From the NCBI GenBank assembly GCA_017305835.1, contig JAFKJY010000045.1, forward strand, positions 31,500 to 95,499: a stretch of 64,000 bases of DNA, written 5' to 3'. How positions within the stretch are numbered: the first letter of the stretch is position 1; every line of letters begins with the position of its first letter. Below are positions 33,636 to 42,673 of the stretch, one piece after another. The notes below the pieces were generated by a model. The model was not told where the DNA came from and did no database searches. It was given only the letters and a program-made list of their open reading frames with translations. Made by a program: the position numbers and the translations under genes. The DNA comes from Hyphomicrobiales bacterium. GTDB taxonomy: Bacteria > Pseudomonadota > Alphaproteobacteria > Rhizobiales > Rhizobiaceae.

Positions 33636-34892
33636 ATGGACGGGCATTTGGCTGAGGGCGACAACGACCTGCAGATCGTGGTGACGGTCAACGGACCCGG
33701 AGAGGTCTCGAGCTGGCTTCACCCGATGGCGCTCGCCATCAAGCAGCGCATGCCGTCGGCCCGCATCTGCGTGGCGACGGTGCCCTGCGTCTTCTCGGCC
33801 GGCTCGGAGCTGGCCGTCGTCAAGTCGCTTCCCTATGTCGACGTCTCGATGTCGGTCGACGAGACGATGGACCTCGTCTGGCGCAACAAGCGGCCGGCCT
33901 GTCTCTCCCGCGGCGCGCCGGGCGCCGTCATCCACCTCGGCGGCGACACGATTTTCTCCGTGCTTTTGTCGCGCCGGCTGCGCCAGCCGCTGCTCGGCTA
34001 TGTCGAGCGCCCGCCGGCGCTGTCCTGGTTCTTCGACAAGGTGTTCTATTCGGGCTTCGAGAAGCTGCCCCGGGCCGAGATGAACGTCGACGTGATCGGC
34101 GAGATGATGGTCGACGCCGCGCGCCTGCGCTGCCCCGACCGCCAGCCCTCGCGCAATGGCGGCTTCGTCGTCGGCCTCTATCCCGGCAGCCGCGACTACC
34201 TCGCCAGATACATGCTGCCCTTCTACGCCGCCGTCGCGGAGCTGGTCGCCGAGCGCGTTCCGGGCGTCGAGTGGAAGCTCGCCAAGTCCGACTTCCTGTC
34301 GGCCGATTTCCTGCGCGCGCTGCCGGCGATGGACGACGACGGCCCGATCGACGCCGTCGCGCTCGAATGGCGCGAGGAGGGCGACCGCCGCTTCCTCGTC
34401 ACGCCGCGCGGCCTGCGCATCGAGGTGGCCACCCCCGGCGCCGTCGCCGCGCGCGCCAACGTGGCCCTGACGCTGCCCGGCACCAACACGGCCGAGCTGT
34501 CGGCGCTCGGCATCCCGATGATCGTGACGGTGCCCACCCACCAGGCCGAGCGGGCGCCGATGCCCGGGCTTGCCGGCCATCTCGGGCGCATCCCGGTGCT
34601 CGGCAAGTACATCAAGCGCGGCTTCGGTCACCTGATCCTGCGCCGGCTGAAGTTCATGTCGCATCCCAACCGCCGCACCAACCGCATGCTGGTGCCGGAG
34701 ATGATCGGCCCCATCACCGCGCGGCAGGTCGCCGACGAGCTGGTGCGCGTGCTGGGCAGCGACACCCGCGCGCTGGAGGACGAGCTGCGCGCCACGATGG
34801 GCCAGCCCGGCGCCTCGCAGCGCCTGGTCTCGGCCATCGCCGAATTCCTGGAATCCCCGGATGCCGCGCATGAAGCCGCACCGGCACGCTAG
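33636..34892 (+). CDS. LpxB-like GT-B family protein
   Basis: About 418 residues. It begins with TVNGPGEVSSWLHPMALAIK, resembling LpxB's GPGE/GE-D entry loop, then HLGGDTIFSVLLSRRL and ERPPALSWFFDKVFYSG. FVVGLYPGSRDYLARYMLPF matches the LpxB-type PGSR start of the second Rossmann domain, and ALTLPGTNTAELSALGIPM corresponds to the donor-site GTxTxE block. It is the second LpxB-related protein in the cluster. The ATG at 33636 is preferred; a GTG at 33624 would add four residues. It lies 48 bases after the GNAT gene and overlaps the ABC transporter start by about 30 bases. It is not orthologous to housekeeping LpxB by context (no lpx genes nearby). Confidence 0.7.
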   Translation: MDGHLAEGDNDLQIVVTVNGPGEVSSWLHPMALAIKQRMPSARICVATVPCVFSAGSELAVVKSLPYVDVSMSVDETMDLVWRNKRPACLSRGAPGAVIHLGGDTIFSVLLSRRLRQPLLGYVERPPALSWFFDKVFYSGFEKLPRAEMNVDVIGEMMVDAARLRCPDRQPSRNGGFVVGLYPGSRDYLARYMLPFYAAVAELVAERVPGVEWKLAKSDFLSADFLRALPAMDDDGPIDAVALEWREEGDRRFLVTPRGLRIEVATPGAVAARANVALTLPGTNTAELSALGIPMIVTVPTHQAERAPMPGLAGHLGRIPVLGKYIKRGFGHLILRRLKFMSHPNRRTNRMLVPEMIGPITARQVADELVRVLGSDTRALEDELRATMGQPGASQRLVSAIAEFLESPDAAHEAAPAR

Positions 34893-36603
34893 CTGGCTGT
34901 GGAACGAACTGTCGAAGCGTCGCGGCATCTTCGCCGCGGCGCTGTTCTGCACGGGCGCGTCGGCCGGCCTCTACCTGCTGATGCCGGTCTGGGCCTCGAA
35001 GCTGGTCGGCGAGGTGTTCGCCAGCGGCGACATTCGCTGGCTGGCCGGGCACCTGCTGCTCGGCGTCGCGCTGTTCACCGTCGCCTCGATGCTGTCCTTC
35101 GGCCGCATCTACCTGATGACGCGGCTCTCCTTCTCGATCACCGCCGACACGCGCGAGCGCCTGTTCGGCCAGATCCTGCACGCCTCGCCGCGCTCGCTGG
35201 TCTCCGTCGGCGGCGGCCAGCTCGTCTCCTCCTTCTCCAACGATTTGCAGACGCTGCAGGAGGCGCTGGTGCGGGTCGTCGCCCAGCTCGCGCCCTCGGT
35301 CATCCTGATCGTCATCTTCGCGGGCGCGATGGCCTGGTATAGCTGGCTGCTCTTCCTCTGCTCGGCCGTGCTGATCAGCCCGCTCGCCTGGGTCACCTCC
35401 TATTTCGGCCGCAAGCTGCACGGCGCCGCGCACACTACCCAGGACCGGCTGGCCGGGCTCGTCGCCCGTTTCGAGGAGATGCTGGGCGGGGCCAAGGAGA
35501 TCAAGTCGTTCAGCCGCGAGGAGGACGTTCTCGGCCGCTTCCACCGGCTGAACGCCGAGACGCTGGACGCGCAGCTCACGCGCGAGCGGACGGACGCCTT
35601 CCACCCCTTCGCGGTGGCGCTGGCGGCCAGCGTCGGCATCGCCGGCATGGTCATGGTCGCGGCCGTCCTGCTGGGCAACGGCCTGATCACGCTGACCACG
35701 CTCACCTCCTTCCTCGTCTGCGTCGGCCTCGCCTATTCGCCGCTGCAGGAGGCGAGCAACTCGATCGGCCGGCTGGTCCAGCTCGCCGCCATCCTCGACC
35801 GGCTGGAGCGCCTCGCCGGCCTGCCGCGCGAGCAGGGTGGCGACCGGCCGCTCGGCGCGGTGTCGGGCGCCATCGCCTTCGACCACGTCGATTTCTCCTA
35901 TGTGGCGGGCGGCTTCCGGCTCGAGGACTTCAACCTGCATATCCCCGCCGGCCAGCGCATCGCGCTCGTCGGCCCCTCCGGCGGCGGCAAGTCGACGATC
36001 GTCGACTTCGTCCCGCGCTTCCTCACGCCCGACAGCGGCCGCCTGCTGATCGACGGCGCCGATGCCGCCAGCCTCGACCTCGCCGCGCTGCGCCGCGAGG
36101 TCGGCGTGGTGTTCCAGCAGCCGGTGCTGTTCGAGGGCACGCTGGCGGACAACCTGCGCTTCGGCGCGCCGAACGCCACCGACGAGCAGGTGCGGGCCGC
36201 CGCGTTGGCTGCCCATGTCGACGAGTTCGCGCGGCGCCTGCCGGCCGGCTACGACACCCGCATCGAGCCGCGCGGCGGCAACCTGTCGGTCGGCCAGCGC
36301 CAGCGCATCGCCATCGCGCGCGTCTTCCTCAAGAACCCGCGCATCCTCGTGCTGGACGAGCCGACCTCGGCGCTGGACGCCGATTCGGAGCGCATGGTGC
36401 GCGACGCGCTGGAGCGGGCGAGCGAGGGCCGCACGACGCTGATCGTGGCGCACCGGCTGAGCACGATCCGCGCCGCCGATCGCATCGTGGTGATCGAGCG
36501 CGGCAGGATCGTCGAGGACGGCACGCACGAGGAGCTTGTCCGCGCCGGCGGCCTCTACCAGAAGCTCTGCGAGGAGCAGTTCGAGAAGGAAGAGCAGATT
36601 TGA
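34861..36603 (+). CDS. MsbA-like ABC exporter (TMD-NBD half transporter)
   Basis: A 580-residue type IV exporter. Six hydrophobic helices occupy roughly residues 20-300. The NBD follows with Walker A GPSGGGKST at 371-379, signature LSVGQRQR, Walker B ILVLDEPTSALD near 495 and the switch His in IVAHRLST. Homodimers of this type flip lipid-linked sugars or lipids across the inner membrane. Its start lies within the end of the LpxB-like gene and its stop overlaps the next gene's TTG start (TTGA), so transport is tied to synthesis by the same operon. The likely cargo is the glycolipid made by the flanking glycosyltransferases. An alternative ATG is at 34870. Confidence 0.88.
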   Translation: MPRMKPHRHASWLWNELSKRRGIFAAALFCTGASAGLYLLMPVWASKLVGEVFASGDIRWLAGHLLLGVALFTVASMLSFGRIYLMTRLSFSITADTRERLFGQILHASPRSLVSVGGGQLVSSFSNDLQTLQEALVRVVAQLAPSVILIVIFAGAMAWYSWLLFLCSAVLISPLAWVTSYFGRKLHGAAHTTQDRLAGLVARFEEMLGGAKEIKSFSREEDVLGRFHRLNAETLDAQLTRERTDAFHPFAVALAASVGIAGMVMVAAVLLGNGLITLTTLTSFLVCVGLAYSPLQEASNSIGRLVQLAAILDRLERLAGLPREQGGDRPLGAVSGAIAFDHVDFSYVAGGFRLEDFNLHIPAGQRIALVGPSGGGKSTIVDFVPRFLTPDSGRLLIDGADAASLDLAALRREVGVVFQQPVLFEGTLADNLRFGAPNATDEQVRAAALAAHVDEFARRLPAGYDTRIEPRGGNLSVGQRQRIAIARVFLKNPRILVLDEPTSALDADSERMVRDALERASEGRTTLIVAHRLSTIRAADRIVVIERGRIVEDGTHEELVRAGGLYQKLCEEQFEKEEQI

Positions 36604-37508
36604 CGGTCAGGGTCAGCCTCATCATGCCGACGCGCAACCGTGGCGACGTGCTGCGGCTCAGCCTGCCGCGGCTGCTCGACCAGACGATCCCCCACGACGC
36701 CTATGAGATCGTCGTCGTCGACGACGCCTCCGAGGACGACACCGGCGCGGTGGTGAAGGGCTTCGGCGCGGCGAACATGCTCTACGCGCGGCAGGAGAAG
36801 CGCACGGCCGCCGCCGGCGCCCGCAACCGCGCCATCTCCATGGCGACCGGGCCGCTGCTGCTCTTCGTCGACGACGACGCGCTGGTCCGTTCCGACTTCG
36901 TGGCGGAGCACCTTTCCACCCACGAGCGCCATCCGGGCTCGGTCGTGGCCGGGCCGATCGTCGAGGTGACCGAGCCGCCGGAGCAGGCCAACCCGCCCGT
37001 CGGCCGCTTCCTCGGCTGGCATTCCAACCCGTTCCCCACCGGCAATGCGTCTGTGGCGCGGCAGGCCATCCTCGACGCCGGCGGCTTCGACGAGGGCTTC
37101 AACGCCTATGGTTGGGAGGACCCGGAGATGTACCGCCGGCTGATCGGCACCGGCGTCAAACGGCGCTACAACTGGCGCGCGCCGATCTGGCACTACAAGC
37201 CGGCCGCGCACCGGCGCGACTTCTTCGACCGCCTGAAGCTCGAGGAGAGCCGCGGCGCGATGGGCGCCTACTACTACGCCAAGCACCCGACCTTCTCGGT
37301 TGGCTTCGAGACCAAGCAGCTCGGCGTGTTCAAGGCGCTCGACCGCGTCGCCGAGGGCCTGTTCGGGCTCGACGCCCGCATCGCCGAGGCGCGCGCCAGC
37401 GGCGTCGAGCCGGCGTCGGGCTTCCTGAAGCTGCTGATGGTCAACCACACCGAGATCCAGGCGGGGCTGCGCAAGCGGGCGGAGCTGGAGCGCGCGCGGC
37501 GCGGCTGA
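36600..37508 (+). CDS. Family 2 glycosyltransferase
   Basis: A 302-residue GT2 enzyme. VSLIMPTRNRGDVLRLSL is at the N-terminus, followed by IVVVDDASEDDTG, AAGARNRAISMATG and the DxD motif LFVDDDALV. GGFDEGFNAYGWEDPEMYRR follows as the acceptor/ED block. No membrane segment is visible. Translation begins at a TTG (36600) that overlaps the transporter's stop (TTGA), a coupled and unusual start. No ATG precedes the first beta strand. It is the last rightward gene of the glycolipid cluster and converges with the SDR gene. Confidence 0.85.
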   Translation: MTVRVSLIMPTRNRGDVLRLSLPRLLDQTIPHDAYEIVVVDDASEDDTGAVVKGFGAANMLYARQEKRTAAAGARNRAISMATGPLLLFVDDDALVRSDFVAEHLSTHERHPGSVVAGPIVEVTEPPEQANPPVGRFLGWHSNPFPTGNASVARQAILDAGGFDEGFNAYGWEDPEMYRRLIGTGVKRRYNWRAPIWHYKPAAHRRDFFDRLKLEESRGAMGAYYYAKHPTFSVGFETKQLGVFKALDRVAEGLFGLDARIAEARASGVEPASGFLKLLMVNHTEIQAGLRKRAELERARRG

Positions 37509-37517
37509 CGGCGCCGG

Positions 37518-38513
37518 TCAGCTCCCGCGCGGGATGCCGATGCCGGCGAGGCCGGCGGCGAGGTCCGGGCAGGCGACCGGCAGGCCGAAATCGGCCGGGC
37601 TGTAGACCTTGCGGTAGGAAAGATCGCGGTGCTGCATGCAGTAGCGGTCCCAGGGCGACAGCTCGATGCGGAAGACGCGGATGATCCCCTCGGCCAGCCA
37701 GTCCTTCAGCGTGACCGTGAAGGGCGTGCGCAGGCCGAGATAGGACACGAAACCGGCGATGAAGTCGTTGGCGGTGGTCGCCGGGTTGCCGAGGACGAGG
37801 CGACGCGGCTTGGCCAGCCCTTCGAGCGGCGCGTCGGCGAGGTGGCGCGCGACGCGGGCGATGTCCTTGGCGTGGACGTAGTGGAACTTGCCGTCGGCCC
37901 GCAGGAAGCGCGCCAGCCAGGCCCACGGCCGCGCCTGGCGCAGCAGGTTGCCGAAATGCGACATCGGCTTGCCGTCGCCGCCGCCGAGGATGAGCGTCGG
38001 ATAGAGGCCGACGATGTCGATCCGGTCGCCCAGCTTCTCGATTTCCTCGACGAGCTGGTATTTCGAGCGGATATATTCGGAGCCGAGCTCGCGCGCGGCC
38101 GGCAGCATGCGGCCCTCGGCGTCGATCACGCTGCCGGTGGCGAAATAGAGCACGCGCTCGCCGCCATTGTCGGCGAGGTAGGCAGCGAGCGCGAGATTGG
38201 CCTCGACATTGACGCGGAAGGCGTCCGGCCCGCCCCAGCAGGCCGCTACCAGCATCGCCACGTCGATCCGGCCGAGCCGGCCGCGATAGCCGGCGACGTC
38301 GGTGACGTCGGCCTCGATGATCTCCACCCGCGGCGAGCCCGCCACGGCCGCCGGAAGCTTGCCGGGATTGCGCACGACGAGCACGAGCCGGTGCGGCGTC
38401 TCCGCGAGGAGCTCCTCGACGAGGTACTGGCCGACGCAGCCCGACGCGCCCGTGACGAGGATGCGCTTCGCGCCGCTCCGGGGCGTCGGGGTACGATCTG
38501 CTTGAGAAGTCAT
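37518..38513 (-). CDS. NAD-dependent epimerase/dehydratase (extended SDR)
   Basis: About 331 residues. RILVTGASGCVGQYLVEELL near residue 20 is the NAD(P)-binding GxxGxxG motif. FATGSVIDA carries the catalytic Ser region and YIRSKYQLV the YxxxK pair. These define the extended SDR family, which epimerises, dehydrates or reduces nucleotide sugars or related compounds. The ATG at 38513 gives MTSQADRT; one at 38534 adds seven residues. It converges on the GT2 gene with a nine-base gap and may provide a sugar nucleotide for the cluster, although a separate role is equally possible. Confidence 0.8.
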   Translation of the reverse strand: MTSQADRTPTPRSGAKRILVTGASGCVGQYLVEELLAETPHRLVLVVRNPGKLPAAVAGSPRVEIIEADVTDVAGYRGRLGRIDVAMLVAACWGGPDAFRVNVEANLALAAYLADNGGERVLYFATGSVIDAEGRMLPAARELGSEYIRSKYQLVEEIEKLGDRIDIVGLYPTLILGGGDGKPMSHFGNLLRQARPWAWLARFLRADGKFHYVHAKDIARVARHLADAPLEGLAKPRRLVLGNPATTANDFIAGFVSYLGLRTPFTVTLKDWLAEGIIRVFRIELSPWDRYCMQHRDLSYRKVYSPADFGLPVACPDLAAGLAGIGIPRGS

Positions 38514-38637
38514 CCGAGAGGCTGGTTCCGGCACGCTGCGGGGCGACCGCGCCGGCGTCTGGCGGCGGCGGGTCTGGACTGGCGGGCCTCTTAGAGGACG
38601 CGCCGCCGCTTGTCGAGGCGGTTGCGCCGGGTGTCCG

Positions 38638-39000
38638 CTATGCGGCCCGGCTCAGCTTCTCCATGACGTCGGCGAAGGCCGGCGCGATGCGGGCCACCGG
38701 CTCCTCGGACTGGTCGAGCGGCTCGATGCGCACGTTGCCGTCGGCCGGGATGGTCACGATCAGGAACTGCCGCTCGTCGCCGCTGCCGATCGAGACGGCC
38801 GCGGTCCAGCGCGTTCCCTCGCCGTCGTCCACGCGCATGTGGAAGAGCAGGGTGCCGCCGGCCTTTTCGAGCGCGTGGCGCACGGCGCCCTCGAAGCCGG
38901 CCTGCACCGTGTCCTGCGACTGCAGGGCAAGCTCCAGTTCGATCGTCTCGAGTGAAATGGCCTCGGCCGGGCCGGGCAAGCGTTCGGTCGGCGCGTTCAT
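38638..39000 (-). CDS. Hypothetical protein, 120 residues
   Basis: A small acidic protein starting MNAPTERLPGPAEAIS. A helical stretch (IELELALQSQDT) leads into HALEKAGGTLLFHMRVDDGEG and an alternating strand region (QFLIVTIPADGNVRIEP). It ends in a short helix. I do not recognise the family, and no signal peptide or membrane span is visible. The frame is open to 39141, but codons before 39000 look non-coding (Cys/Pro-rich, no ribosome site) and the adjacent acyl-CoA ligase promoter must lie there. GC-rich third positions support coding. Confidence 0.6.
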   Translation of the reverse strand: MNAPTERLPGPAEAISLETIELELALQSQDTVQAGFEGAVRHALEKAGGTLLFHMRVDDGEGTRWTAAVSIGSGDERQFLIVTIPADGNVRIEPLDQSEEPVARIAPAFADVMEKLSRAA

Positions 39001-39140
39001 GCGTGCCTCGTGTCTGCGCCTCCCGTCGTGGAAAGGCTCCGCCGACAGAATGGCCGAAATGCGGCAAAGGTTCCCTCGCGCGAGCGTCAAGCCACTGGAC
39101 AAGCAGGGGGCCGGAGGGCAAAAACTGCGGCCGAATGCCA

Positions 39141-39147
39141 AGGAGGA
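39141..39147 (+). promoter_or_regulatory. Shine-Dalgarno of acyl-CoA ligase
   Basis: AGGAGGA (39141-39147) lies eight bases before the ATG at 39156 and fixes that start against a frame open to 38952. Confidence 0.75.
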
Positions 39148-39155
39148 TCTTCTAC

Positions 39156-40784
39156 ATGAACGGGCTGATGCAGGACTGGCCGCTGTTGTGCCACAAGCTG
39201 CTGGATCACGCGGCGATCCAGCACGGACATCGCGAGGTCGTCTCGCGGTCCGTCGAAGGCCCGATCATGCGCACGACCTATGCCGAGATCCGGCAGAAGG
39301 CGCTGAAGATCGCGCAGAAGCTGCAGCGCGAGGGCTACAAGCCGGGCGACCGCGTCGCCACGCTCGCCTGGAACACGGCCCGGCATCTGGAATCCTGGTA
39401 CGGCATCATGGGCATGGGCGGCGTCTACCACACGCTCAACCCACGCCTGTTCCCCGACCAGATCGCCTGGATCATGAACCACGCCGAGGACAAGGCGCTG
39501 TTCGTCGACCTGACCTTCCTGCCGATCGTCGAGAAGATCGCGGACAAGGTGCCGTCGCTCAAGCAGGTGATCGTGCTGACCGACGCGGCCCACATGCCCA
39601 AGACCTCGCTGACCAACGCGGTCGCCTACGAGGAATGGCTGGCCGACGCCGACGGCGACTTCCGCTGGCTGGCGCTCGACGAGAACGCGGCGGCCGGCAT
39701 GTGCTACACCTCCGGCACGACGGGCGACCCCAAGGGCGTGCTCTATTCGCACCGTTCCAACGTGCTGCACGCCATGATCGCGGCCCTGCCGGACGCCATG
39801 GGCGTCTCCTCGCGCGACGTCATCCTGCCGGTCGTGCCGATGTTCCACGCCAATGCCTGGGGCCTCGCGCAGAGCTCGCCGATGGTCGGCGCCAAGCTCG
39901 TCATGCCCGGCGCCAAGCTCGACGGCGCCTCGATCTACGAGCTGCTGAACACGGAGAAGGTGACCTTCACGGCGGCCGTGCCGACCGTGTGGCTGATGCT
40001 GCTGCAGTTCCTCGAGGAGACCGGCAACAAGCTGCCCTACCTCAAGAAGGTCGTCATCGGCGGCTCGGCCTGCCCGCGCGCCATGACCAAGAAGTTCCAG
40101 GACGCCTACGGCGTCGAGGTCATCCACGCCTGGGGCATGACCGAGATGAGCCCGCTCGGCACGCTCGGCACCATGAAGCCCGAGACGGCGGACTTGACCG
40201 GCGAGGCGCGCCTCGATGTCCAGCAGAAGCAGGGCTACACGCCCTTCGGCGTCGAGATGAAGGTCACCGACGACGAGAACCGCGAATTGCCCTGGGACGG
40301 CAAGACCTTCGGCCGGCTCAAGGTGCGCGGTCCCGCCGTCGCCTCCAGTTACTATGGCGGCGCCGGCAAGGAGCAGTTCGACGCCGACGGCTGGTTCGAC
40401 ACGGGCGACGTCGCCCATATCGACGAGAACGGCTATATGGAGATCACCGACCGCGCCAAGGACGTGATCAAGTCCGGTGGCGAGTGGATCTCGACCATCG
40501 CGCTCGAAAACCTCGCGGTCGGCCATCCCGACGTCGCCGAGGCGGCCGCGATCGGTATCGCGCATCCCAAATGGGACGAGCGGCCGCTGCTGGTCGTGGT
40601 GCCGAAGGCCGGCAAGTCGCCGACCAAGGACGAGCTCCTAGGCTTCATGCAGGGCAAGATCGCCAAGTGGTGGCTTCCCGACGACGTCGTGCTGGTCAAG
40701 GAGATCCCGCACACCGCGACGGGCAAGATCCAGAAGACCACGCTGCGCGACACGTTCAAAGACTACAAGCTGCCGACGGCATGA
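39156..40784 (+). CDS. Fatty-acyl-CoA synthetase (ANL superfamily ligase)
   Basis: A 542-residue AMP-forming acyl-CoA ligase. [20 protein letters not shown] is the typical start of the medium/long-chain FadD/DmdB-like group. The AMP-binding P-loop is [19 protein letters not shown] near residue 185. [10 protein letters not shown] is the A5 region, [14 protein letters not shown]7, and a C-terminal [12 protein letters not shown] carries the adenylation Lys. It activates a fatty or methylthio-carboxylic acid to its CoA ester in the cytosol. The substrate cannot be settled from sequence. It is monocistronic between a small divergent gene and the DUF1499 gene. Confidence 0.88.
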   Translation: MNGLMQDWPLLCHKLLDHAAIQHGHREVVSRSVEGPIMRTTYAEIRQKALKIAQKLQREGYKPGDRVATLAWNTARHLESWYGIMGMGGVYHTLNPRLFPDQIAWIMNHAEDKALFVDLTFLPIVEKIADKVPSLKQVIVLTDAAHMPKTSLTNAVAYEEWLADADGDFRWLALDENAAAGMCYTSGTTGDPKGVLYSHRSNVLHAMIAALPDAMGVSSRDVILPVVPMFHANAWGLAQSSPMVGAKLVMPGAKLDGASIYELLNTEKVTFTAAVPTVWLMLLQFLEETGNKLPYLKKVVIGGSACPRAMTKKFQDAYGVEVIHAWGMTEMSPLGTLGTMKPETADLTGEARLDVQQKQGYTPFGVEMKVTDDENRELPWDGKTFGRLKVRGPAVASSYYGGAGKEQFDADGWFDTGDVAHIDENGYMEITDRAKDVIKSGGEWISTIALENLAVGHPDVAEAAAIGIAHPKWDERPLLVVVPKAGKSPTKDELLGFMQGKIAKWWLPDDVVLVKEIPHTATGKIQKTTLRDTFKDYKLPTA

Positions 40785-40854
40785 GCCGGCGACCGCAGCG
40801 ATCGCCGGGTGAGCCGCGGCCGCGCGCGTTCAGCGGCCGGGGCGGGAGCCCCGC

Positions 40855-41649
40855 TTGAGCGGACCGCTGCTGATCGAGCGGCGCGCCTCGGCCTCGGCGG
40901 TCTGGGCGCGTCGCATCGCGGTCTTCGCCGCCGTGCTGCTGGTGACGTCGACAGCCGGGCACCGCTTCGGCCCGGTGCCGACGCTGCCCTTCCTGTGGCT
41001 GCTGCTGATCGTGGCCGGCCTCGCGGTGCTGGCGCTCCTGCTCGCTGCCGCCGGCTTCGCCCGGCTCTGGCAGCGGGGCGACCGCGGCGGCCGCGCCTCC
41101 GTGCGCGCCACGCTGATCGCGATCCTGGTGCTGCTGCCGTTCGGCTTCGCGGCCTGGCGCGTCTACGCGCTGCCGCAGCTCGCCGACGTCACCACCGACA
41201 CGGCGAACCCGCCCGACTTCTTCCTCGCGCCGGGCCTGCGCACGGCCGAGATGAATCCGCTGCGGGCATGGAGCGATCCCGAGCCGGGCGCGCAGGCCGA
41301 GGCATACCCGACGGTCACGGGCCGCCGCTACACGCTGCCGCTCGACAGGATGCAGGAGATGGTGGCGACGGCCGCCGACGATCTCGGCTGGAAGCCGGAA
41401 GAGCCTGCGACCCTGTCGGCGGACGGGCGCGAGGCGACGATCGAGCTCGCCGCGCCCTCGCTCGTCTTCGGCTTCGTCTCGGACGTCGCGGTGCGCATCG
41501 TCGACGAGGGCGAGACCTCCTATGTCGACCTGCGCTCGGCCTCCCGCTACGGCCGCCACGACCTCGGCGACAACGCCGCCAAGATCGCGCGCTTCCTCGA
41601 CGACCTCGATACCGTGATCCAGGCGACCTATACGCCGACGCTGCAATAG
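40855..41649 (+). CDS. DUF1499 membrane protein
   Basis: A 264-residue protein. Three hydrophobic segments lie within the first 110 residues (about 18-35, 43-68, 82-100), then a soluble domain with ADVTTDTANPPDF and YPTVTGRRYTLPLDRMQE. SYVDLRSASRYGRHDLGDNA is the DUF1499 core. The family is widespread in Rhizobiales and of unknown function. Translation starts at a TTG (40855) after GGGAG; no ATG is close to the first helix. It follows the ligase by 70 bases and converges on the MBL-fold gene. Confidence 0.8.
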   Translation: MSGPLLIERRASASAVWARRIAVFAAVLLVTSTAGHRFGPVPTLPFLWLLLIVAGLAVLALLLAAAGFARLWQRGDRGGRASVRATLIAILVLLPFGFAAWRVYALPQLADVTTDTANPPDFFLAPGLRTAEMNPLRAWSDPEPGAQAEAYPTVTGRRYTLPLDRMQEMVATAADDLGWKPEEPATLSADGREATIELAAPSLVFGFVSDVAVRIVDEGETSYVDLRSASRYGRHDLGDNAAKIARFLDDLDTVIQATYTPTLQ

Positions 41650-41658
41650 GCGAGGCCG

Positions 41659-42564
41659 TCAGGCCGGGCGGAACACGCCGTCGATCGCCACTTCGCCGTC
41701 GGCAGCGACCACGCCGCGCGCCACGAGATCCTCGATATGGGCGAGCACCGACAGACCCGCCGCACCGTGCAGGCGCGGGTCGGTGTCGCGGTAGATCGCG
41801 CGCACCATGTCAGGGATCGTGCGGTCGCCGGTGCGGATGCGCTCCAGGATCGCCCGCTCGCGCATCTTGCGGTGTCCCTTCAGCGCCCGCATGAAGGCGG
41901 CCGGCGTCTCCACCGGCCCGCCATGGCCCGGCAGCAGGCGGCGGTCGTCGCGCGCCAGCATCTTGTCGAGCGAGGCCATGTAGTCGCTCATCGAGCCGCC
42001 CGGCGGCGCCACGATGCTGGTCGACCACGCCATGACGTGGTCGCCCGAAAAGGTGGTTCCCGTCCCCTCCAGCGCGAAGACGGCGTGGTTGGCGGCGTGC
42101 CCCGGCGTATGGATCGCCCGCATCGCCCAGCCGTCGCCCTCGACCAGTTCGCCGTCGCCGAGCACGATGTCGGGCCGGAAATCCTCGTCGTTGGCGTAGT
42201 CGAGCGTGTCGACCTCGCCGATCCGCAACGGGCGGGCGTCGCGGTGCGGCCCCTCGGCGGCCGTGCGCGCGCCGGTCAGCGCCTTGAGTCGGGCCGCAAG
42301 CGGGGAATGGTCGTTGTGGGTGTGGGTGATGAAGATGTGGCTCACCGGCCGCCCGGCGATCGCCTTCATCAGCGCATCGAGGTGGCGCTCGTCGACCGGG
42401 CCGGGATCGACCACGGCCAGCGTGTCGGAGCCGACGATGTAGCTGTTGGTGCCGCGGAAGGTGAACGGGCCGCCATTGTCGACGGTGATGCGCAGCACGT
42501 CCGGCGCGACCGGCACCGCCTCGCCATGCGCGGGTTCAAAGTTCATGTCGAATTCGAGGGCCAT
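41659..42564 (-). CDS. MBL-fold metallo-hydrolase
   Basis: A 301-residue metallo-beta-lactamase fold protein. The metal motif is HTHNDHSP (HxHxDH) near residue 82. The later ligand His is in IHTPGHAANH, the bridging Asp in TFSGDHVMAW and the last His in LLPGHGGPVE. A C-terminal winged-helix-like extension (LHGAAGLSVLAHIEDL) marks the LACTB2-like/glyoxalase II-related subgroup, which can be hydrolases or endoribonucleases. ATGs at 42564 and 42546 are both plausible starts; longer ones are poor. It is divergent from bioY. Confidence 0.82.
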   Translation of the reverse strand: MALEFDMNFEPAHGEAVPVAPDVLRITVDNGGPFTFRGTNSYIVGSDTLAVVDPGPVDERHLDALMKAIAGRPVSHIFITHTHNDHSPLAARLKALTGARTAAEGPHRDARPLRIGEVDTLDYANDEDFRPDIVLGDGELVEGDGWAMRAIHTPGHAANHAVFALEGTGTTFSGDHVMAWSTSIVAPPGGSMSDYMASLDKMLARDDRRLLPGHGGPVETPAAFMRALKGHRKMRERAILERIRTGDRTIPDMVRAIYRDTDPRLHGAAGLSVLAHIEDLVARGVVAADGEVAIDGVFRPA

Positions 42565-42673
42565 TGGAGTTCGGACGCAAATGGCGTGAAGCGGATTGCC
42601 GCTTATCACGTAAGCCCCTATACCGAAACCCCGCATCCCCCGATGGGACTATCCAAACGCTGAGAGGACAAAG

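Noticed and set aside
32766..34952. Long open frame on the minus strand (about 728 codons) and similar ones at 30111-31787, 34714-36528, 48349-50184, 54218-55648 and 55981-57669
   Set aside because: They are antisense to well-recognised genes and are rich in Arg, Ala, His and Asp. They lack any family motif. High GC suppresses stops in these frames.
42602..42614. BioR-type operator upstream of bioY (CTTATCACGTAAG)
   Set aside because: Only four-base arms are symmetric, and it does not match the TTATMKATAA-type box I recall.
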